Of a stretch of DNA of 64,000 nt, positions 60,251-64,000 are shown piece by piece; position 1 is the first letter of the stretch, and the number at the start of each line of letters is the position of its first letter. The DNA lies in the NCBI GenBank assembly GCA_002331335.1, contig DCZO01000014.1, positions 230,825 to 294,824 of the forward strand, written 5' to 3'. The position numbers and the translations under genes are program-made. Source of the stretch: Nitrospira sp. UBA2082. Its GTDB lineage: Bacteria > Nitrospirota > Nitrospiria > Nitrospirales > Nitrospiraceae. The notes under the pieces are model-generated. The model ran no database searches. It had not been told where the DNA came from and worked only from the letters and a program-made list of their open reading frames with translations.

Positions 60251-62848
60251 ATGGACATGAATCGAATGACGGTCAAGTTGCAAGAGGCCTTGCAGACAGC
60301 TGCGGGGCATGCTCAACGGCGCAGCCATCAAGGCGTCGATGTGGAACATCTCCTGCTCGCACTGCTCGATCAGGAAGGGGGAATAACTCCTGCGCTGTTG
60401 GAACGGACCGGGGTGACGCTGCCGGCCGTCCGTCAGACTGTCGAGCAGGCATTGACCAAGATCCCTCAAGTTCAGGGCGCCGGCGCGGCTCCCGGACAGT
60501 TACACATGGCCACGCGGCTCGCCCACATCCTCACCAAAGCGGAAGACGAGCAACAGTCCCTCAAGGACGATTATCTGAGCGTCGAGCATGTGCTGCTGGC
60601 CATGGCGCAAGCAGACGGGCCGTTGAAGAAGCTCGGCCTCACGCGCGACCGGCTGCTCAACGGCCTTCAGCAGGTACGCGGCAGCCAGCGGGTCACCAGC
60701 CAGGATCCGGAAGGCACCTATCAATCGCTGGAAAAGTACGGACGGGAGCTGACGCTGCTGGCCGGCAAAGGCAAGCTCGATCCCGTGATCGGACGGGACG
60801 ACGAAATCCGCCGCGTCATTCAAATCTTATCCCGGCGGACGAAAAATAATCCGGTCCTGATCGGTGAGCCCGGCGTCGGCAAGACGGCCATCGTTGAAGG
60901 GCTGGCCATCCGCATCGTGAAGGGCGATGTCCCCGAGGGCTTGAAGCAGAAAAAGCTGTTCGCGCTGGACATGGGCTCGCTTGTCGCCGGTGCCAAGTTC
61001 CGGGGGGAATTCGAAGAGCGGCTCAAGGCGGTGCTCAAAGAAATCCAATCGTCCCAGGGACAAATTCTCCTGTTCATCGATGAACTGCACACCGTCGTCG
61101 GAGCCGGCGCCGCGGAAGGCGCGATGGACGCGGCCAACCTGTTGAAGCCGCTGTTAGCGCGGGGGGAACTGCATCTCATCGGCGCGACGACACTCGATGA
61201 GTATCGCAAGCACATTGAGAAAGACGCGGCGCTGGAACGGCGGTTCCAGACCGTCTTCGTCGACCAGCCGTCGGTGGAGAACACCGTGTCCATCCTGCGC
61301 GGACTCAAGGAACGGTATGAGGTCCACCATGGGGTCCGGATCAAGGACAGCGCCCTGGTTGCGGCCGCGAAGCTGTCGCACCGGTACATCTCGGACCGGT
61401 TTCTGCCGGACAAGGCCATCGACTTAGTCGATGAAGCGGCGGCCCGCCTGCGAACCGAAATCGACAGTTTACCGGCCGAATTGGACGAGGTCTCGCGCAA
61501 GGTCCTCCAATTGGAAATCGAGCGGGAAGCATTGAAGAAAGAAAAAGACCCGGCGAGCGCGGCCCGCTTGGCGACGCTCGAATCGGAGCTGGACGACAAA
61601 CAACGCGAGCTCCAGACCTTGAAAACCCAGTGGGAATCGGAAAAGGCCTCCGTCTCGCGCCTGCGTAAGACACGCGAAGCGATCGAAGAAGTCAAACGCC
61701 ATATTGAACAGGCGGAACGCGCCTATGATCTGAACCGCGTGGCCGAACTCCGCTACGGAGAGTTGCCTCGTTTGGAACGGGAGCTCGGCATCGAACAGCA
61801 ACAGCTGGGGAAAAAGCAGCACGAAGCCAAGCTCCTGAAAGAAGAAGTCGATGAGGACGAAATCGCGGCGGTCGTCAGCCGCTGGACCGGTATCCCCGTC
61901 TCCCGCCTGCTCGAAGGCGAAACCGACAAGCTGTTGAAGCTGGAGGACCTGCTGCACCAGCGGGTGGTTGGGCAGGAGGAAGGGGTTCGCGCCGTGGCCG
62001 ACGCCGTGCTCCGCGCGCGCTCCGGCATCAAAGATCCGAACCGCCCGATCGGCTCATTCCTGTTCCTCGGCCCCACCGGTGTCGGCAAAACGGAGCTGGC
62101 TCGTGCGTTGGCTGCCATTCTGTTCGACGACGAAGGGAACCTTGTCCGGATCGACATGTCGGAATATATGGAAAAGCACACCGTCGCGCGCTTGATCGGC
62201 GCCCCGCCCGGCTATGTCGGCTATGAAGAAGGCGGCCAGTTGACGGAAGCGGTCAGGCGACGCCCGTTCTCCGTCATCCTGTTCGATGAGATCGAAAAGG
62301 CGCACCACGACGTGTTCAATGTCCTATTGCAAGTCCTGGACGACGGGCGGCTGACCGATTCCCAAGGCCGTACGGTCGATTTCAAGAACACGGTCCTGAT
62401 CATGACCTCCAACATCGGCAGTCCTCAAATCCTTGAAGCACAGCAGCAGGGCGCCCGCTACGAACAGATGCGGACCGTCGTCATGGATGAGCTGCGGCAG
62501 CATTTCCGTCCGGAGTTTTTGAACCGGGTGGATGAAGTGGTCGTGTTCCATCCGCTGGGCACGGAACATCTCGTGCAAATCGTGGAGATTCAGCTGCAGC
62601 GGCTGCGCCAGCGGCTCGAAGAGCGGCGCATCACCCTCGCGCTCAGTCCGGCGGCGCTCCGGCAACTGGGCGAGCGGGGCTATGACCCGGTCTACGGAGC
62701 GAGGCCGCTCAAGCGGCTCATCCAGCAGGAACTGGAAACGCCGATCGCGCGCTTGTTGGTCAAAGGAGAATTGCGGGACGGCGATACGGCAGCGGTCGAT
62801 GTCAAAGACGGCGGAGTCGTCGTCGTACCGACCGTGACCAAGGAGTGA
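60251..62848 (+). CDS. clpB: Disaggregase chaperone ClpB
   Basis: An 865-residue ClpB. The N-domain is about 1-145. The first AAA+ domain has Walker A GEPGVGKT near 204 and ILLFIDELHTVVGAG. The middle coiled coil (about 405-520) distinguishes ClpB from ClpA. The second AAA+ domain has GPTGVGKT near 606 and VILFDEIEKAHHDVFNVLLQ. It reactivates aggregated proteins with DnaK. AAGGAAC precedes the ATG. Length is normal (857 in E. coli). Confidence 0.97.
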   Translation: MDMNRMTVKLQEALQTAAGHAQRRSHQGVDVEHLLLALLDQEGGITPALLERTGVTLPAVRQTVEQALTKIPQVQGAGAAPGQLHMATRLAHILTKAEDEQQSLKDDYLSVEHVLLAMAQADGPLKKLGLTRDRLLNGLQQVRGSQRVTSQDPEGTYQSLEKYGRELTLLAGKGKLDPVIGRDDEIRRVIQILSRRTKNNPVLIGEPGVGKTAIVEGLAIRIVKGDVPEGLKQKKLFALDMGSLVAGAKFRGEFEERLKAVLKEIQSSQGQILLFIDELHTVVGAGAAEGAMDAANLLKPLLARGELHLIGATTLDEYRKHIEKDAALERRFQTVFVDQPSVENTVSILRGLKERYEVHHGVRIKDSALVAAAKLSHRYISDRFLPDKAIDLVDEAAARLRTEIDSLPAELDEVSRKVLQLEIEREALKKEKDPASAARLATLESELDDKQRELQTLKTQWESEKASVSRLRKTREAIEEVKRHIEQAERAYDLNRVAELRYGELPRLERELGIEQQQLGKKQHEAKLLKEEVDEDEIAAVVSRWTGIPVSRLLEGETDKLLKLEDLLHQRVVGQEEGVRAVADAVLRARSGIKDPNRPIGSFLFLGPTGVGKTELARALAAILFDDEGNLVRIDMSEYMEKHTVARLIGAPPGYVGYEEGGQLTEAVRRRPFSVILFDEIEKAHHDVFNVLLQVLDDGRLTDSQGRTVDFKNTVLIMTSNIGSPQILEAQQQGARYEQMRTVVMDELRQHFRPEFLNRVDEVVVFHPLGTEHLVQIVEIQLQRLRQRLEERRITLALSPAALRQLGERGYDPVYGARPLKRLIQQELETPIARLLVKGELRDGDTAAVDVKDGGVVVVPTVTKE

Positions 62849-62888
62849 ACACTCTCTAGCCGATCGAGACAGGGCCGACTGTTGGCTC

Positions 62889-62984
62889 CTACACTCTTTG
62901 AGGCTGGGTGTGATGACGGTTGATGAAAACCCTGGGCGTCAGATTCCCAATGGCATTATGCCTCCACTCTTCATAATACCCTCG
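62889..62984 (-). pseudogene. Remnant of an IS3-family transposase C-terminus
   Basis: A 31-codon stretch ending in TAG reads YYEEWRHNAIGNLTPRVFIN, close to the usual IS3 OrfB ending W(R)..YN..RPH.SLGNLTP..F. The codons between WR and N seem deleted and a stop lies just upstream. No full element or terminal repeats are visible. It occupies part of the 266-bp gap after clpB. Confidence 0.5.
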
Positions 62985-63114
62985 TCACCAGACTTCAATC
63001 GCAAGCCTCGCTTCTGACCGTTATTAAGTATTAAGACGATACATCAAACTAGGCATCGCCAGCTGACCACTGCCAGCGAAACTAAACAATTACCACACCA
63101 GCACCCCCTTCATC

Positions 63115-64000
63115 TTAGGTGCAGTGCCAGATAATTCGTACCACCTGATGTCCAGCGGCACCATACTGGATTACGGTCAGTCGAGCCCGTGCTCTGCAAG
63201 CGCGATGCACAAGTTCTTCCATGGCCTTTTCCCTCGTGTGAAAGGTATGCCTAGTCGCGCCACACGCATCGAGCACAAAGCCTTGGAAATCGCCGAAGCA
63301 GTCATACAGAATCTCCGCGACCTTGCCCGTGACTCGTGCGCCTGTTTCATCAGAAACTTCCGTGCCGGACCAGTGTCCACCCGTCCCCTCCGGAGACGCC
63401 ACTATGCGGTCTGGATCACCTCCGAACGCCCGCACACGCGCAGCGATCTCGTCCAGGTACCGTCCGAATACCGGCACCCATCGGTTACCTGGCGCGAGAA
63501 TGCTTGCCCGATGGCGCAGGAGCGCGAGCCTGTGTTCTTCTGCAGCCAATAGGAGTGGACCGCGACTGACTGGTATCGTAAATTGAAACGCGCCCATAAC
63601 TTTCCTATGGGTGCCGGAAATTTGATGAAGGGAGATCTTAAAGAGCTGTCCTTCTCGAACAGTATCCGGCAATTGAACGCTGAGTAAGCCTGGAATATTT
63701 ACAACCCGATTGCCAGGAATCGGCAAAAGCGTTACATCTCCGACGCGGCATTCTACCGTATGAGAATCGACTAACCGACACATACCTGCACTCGGCTTCA
63801 ATGAAGCCACTTCGAGCAACTCCCTTACATCGACATCAGGCCAATAGAACCTCGCCACACTTTCTCGCGGAAGATTATTCCACCGTACAAGAAGCTGATC
63901 GTGCATCAGTGGTTTTGACACACCAGCAGCACCTGCTTTTGCTTCCGCGACATGATGGCCATGTGCCAATTCAGGGACAATCACGGTTGGCTGTGCTGAC
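63115..64000 (-). CDS. C-terminal part of a large protein of unknown function (runs off the window)
   Basis: At least 294 residues. The frame continues past the window edge (SAQPTVIVPELAHGHHVAEA), and the GTG at 63982-63984 is probably internal. The segment holds beta-rich stretches (LLSVQLPDTVREGQLFKISL, FQFTIPVSRGPLLLAAEEHR) and a C-terminal module with a VAEILYDCFGDFQGFVLDAC stretch. I do not recognise the family. No hallmark enzyme motif is seen. Confidence 0.75.
   Translation of the reverse strand, partial: SAQPTVIVPELAHGHHVAEAKAGAAGVSKPLMHDQLLVRWNNLPRESVARFYWPDVDVRELLEVASLKPSAGMCRLVDSHTVECRVGDVTLLPIPGNRVVNIPGLLSVQLPDTVREGQLFKISLHQISGTHRKVMGAFQFTIPVSRGPLLLAAEEHRLALLRHRASILAPGNRWVPVFGRYLDEIAARVRAFGGDPDRIVASPEGTGGHWSGTEVSDETGARVTGKVAEILYDCFGDFQGFVLDACGATRHTFHTREKAMEELVHRACRARARLTVIQYGAAGHQVVRIIWHCT

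Noticed and set aside
1..64000. CRISPR array, rRNA, riboswitch or complete insertion sequence
   Set aside because: I looked for regularly spaced long repeats, rRNA signatures, long structured leaders and paired terminal repeats with transposase and saw none.

Overview
The window is a 64-kb piece of a GC-rich bacterial chromosome. Gene content and order suggest a Nitrospira-like member of the Nitrospirota: a single compact flagellar locus run by sigma-54, FliW next to CsrA, and conserved small exported proteins. This assignment is an inference from gene content, not from a phylogenetic marker. Nearly all of 10-52 kb lies on the minus strand and is one flagellar supercluster.

Layout. (1) 1-4.2 kb: the end of a surface-glycan or flagellin-modification group (sugar aminotransferase, SDR epimerase, a three-domain methyltransferase-glycosyltransferase-methyltransferase). 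(2) 4.3-11.9 kb: a c-di-GMP border with a YcgR-like PilZ protein, an HD-GYP protein, a large hybrid histidine kinase, a small PilZ protein and a GspE/PilB-like ATPase. (3) 12.0-33.5 kb, minus: fliW, csrA, flgL, flgK, flgN, flgM, flgJ, flgI, an unknown, flgH, flgA, flgG, flgF, fliA, flhG, flhF, flhA, flhB, fliR, fliQ, fliP, fliO, fliN, fliM, fliL. Transcription runs from fliL toward fliW. (4) 33.8-45.6 kb, minus: flgE, flgD, fliK, a MotE-like gene, fliJ, fliI, a receiver-FliH fusion, fliG, fliF, fliE, flgC, flgB. (5) 45.7-52.2 kb, minus: the regulators flrC, flrB, a TPR protein and a third NtrC-family regulator. (6) 52.3-64 kb: cytochrome c, tRNA-Thr(TGT), small exported unknowns, a three-gene GlrK/QseG/GlrR-like system, a membrane protein, clpB, an IS3 remnant and the 3' end of a large unknown gene. 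No flagellin, fliD, fliS, motAB or che genes are visible; they must lie elsewhere or be absent.

Regulation can be read from the DNA. Five sequences matching or close to the sigma-54 -24/-12 consensus precede the flgB, fliK, fliL, flgF and TPR-flrBC units. Three sequences of the form TCAAGTT(T/C)-N11/12-(G/A)CCGATA(A/G) fit sigma-28. They precede flgM, csrA-fliW and the HD-GYP/hybrid-kinase operon. This suggests a three-tier hierarchy: an NtrC-type master regulator, then FlrBC, then sigma-54 structural genes and FliA, then sigma-28 late genes, which here would include csrA-fliW and a c-di-GMP phosphodiesterase.

Most unusual features: FliH carries an apparently intact response-regulator receiver domain at its N-terminus, which suggests phospho-control of the export ATPase stator. 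FlhF has lost the P-loop lysine and other GTPase motifs, while its partner FlhG lacks the usual N-terminal activator motif. Heptanucleotide tandem repeats of several sequence types sit at gene borders, and one has become the n-region of the FlgH signal peptide. The GlrR-like regulator has GAFTSA instead of GAFTGA.
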